Assembly (NCBI GenBank): GCA_031286725.1
Contig: JAITTR010000106.1
Span: forward strand, 1-5,526
Source: Holosporales bacterium
GTDB taxonomy: Bacteria; Pseudomonadota; Alphaproteobacteria; RUG11792
DNA: 5,526 nucleotides
Direction: 5' to 3'
In this document: positions 5,197-5,526 of the stretch, one piece after another
Numbering within the stretch: position 1 is the first letter of the stretch
Layout: every line of letters starts with the position of its first letter
Notes under the pieces: model-generated
Databases searched by the model: none
Told to the model about the DNA's origin: nothing
Seen by the model: only the letters and a program-made list of their open reading frames with translations
Position numbers and translations under genes: made by a program

Positions 5197-5526
5197 AGAA
5201 AATAGTATTGGGACTAGGATTAGTAATAGCGGCTGTAAGCGCGGCACAAGCAGGATATAATAATGACGATTTCAAACGTCAGCGAGGGGCGATAGCTGTG
5301 CAAGAGGCAGCAGCGTGGTGTATGACATTTGATCCTGGGTATCCAGATTGGGCAGATTCCGTAACGGGGTTATGTGTGGAGCTAGATGCGGTAGAGGCGA
5401 GATATAGTAAAGCAGGAGTGGCACACCACGCAAGAAGTAGCATTGGAGATGTAGAAAGGGGTACAGGGGGCGGCACAGAGCTAGGGACGATATTATTTAG
5501 CGCTAAAGCCGATGGAAGATCCGGAG
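5193..5526 (+). CDS. Secreted hypothetical protein, cut by the right edge
   Basis: ATG at 5193 opens a frame that is still open at the window end (111 residues visible). The N-terminus MKKIVLGLGLVIAAVSAAQA is a textbook signal peptide: two Lys, a hydrophobic core, and an AQA cleavage site before GYNNDDF. The mature part holds Cys43 and Cys61, flanking an aromatic/acidic stretch (WCMTFDPGYPDWADSVTGLC), which may form a periplasmic disulfide. It then becomes Gly/Ser/Arg-rich. There are no further membrane segments so far. The ATG overlaps the TGA of the preceding ORF by four bases, so translation is probably coupled; no strong Shine-Dalgarno is present. I do not recognise the family. Conjugation or other secretion operons often carry such small exported proteins, but nothing here proves that. 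Confidence 0.75.
   Translation, partial: MKKIVLGLGLVIAAVSAAQAGYNNDDFKRQRGAIAVQEAAAWCMTFDPGYPDWADSVTGLCVELDAVEARYSKAGVAHHARSSIGDVERGTGGGTELGTILFSAKADGRSG

Overview
The window is AT-rich bacterial DNA. The most diagnostic gene is a complete glmS. Signal-peptide-bearing small proteins, long AT-rich spacers, a decayed gene and palindromic elements would fit a proteobacterium with a reduced or host-associated genome, for example an alphaproteobacterial endosymbiont. That placement is an impression from style, not something the sequence proves.

Layout. (1) Positions 2-945, + strand: the 3' end of an unrecognised gene overlaps, through a TTGA junction, a TTG-started gene for an abortive-infection family protein with an Abi_C-like C-terminus, a probable two-gene defence operon cut by the left edge. 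(2) 1079-1822, + strand: an exported thioredoxin-fold protein of the DsbA type with a CLHC active site. (3) 1823-2759: 937 bases without an intact gene. This stretch is not empty. It holds a broken minus-strand gene (about 2470 to 2076) with its own -10 box, strong Shine-Dalgarno and ATG. The gene is split by a 97-bp block made of two perfect palindromes flanked by a 6-bp direct repeat (TAAAGC). Removing the block plus one repeat copy rejoins the two halves in frame. The block also carries a TTGACA/TGnTATAAT promoter-like signal. A second, looser inverted-repeat structure lies at 2523-2640. (4) 2760-4517, + strand: glmS, glucosamine-6-phosphate synthase, with all key catalytic residues visible. 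(5) 4518-5526, + strand: composition and codon use change right after the glmS stop. Purine-rich coding-like sequence passes through all three forward frames: an 80-residue Cys-rich ORF, an apparently frameshifted ORF, a 45-residue ORF, then a signal-peptide protein that overlaps its predecessor by ATGA and runs off the right edge. None of these was recognised.

Functionally the window mixes one core metabolic gene (glmS, feeding UDP-GlcNAc, peptidoglycan and lipopolysaccharide synthesis), one envelope redox gene, one defence-type gene pair and decaying accessory DNA. The best candidate for something undescribed is the palindromic element at 2217-2325 with its target duplication and built-in promoter. 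Second is the unrecognised cluster of small genes after glmS.
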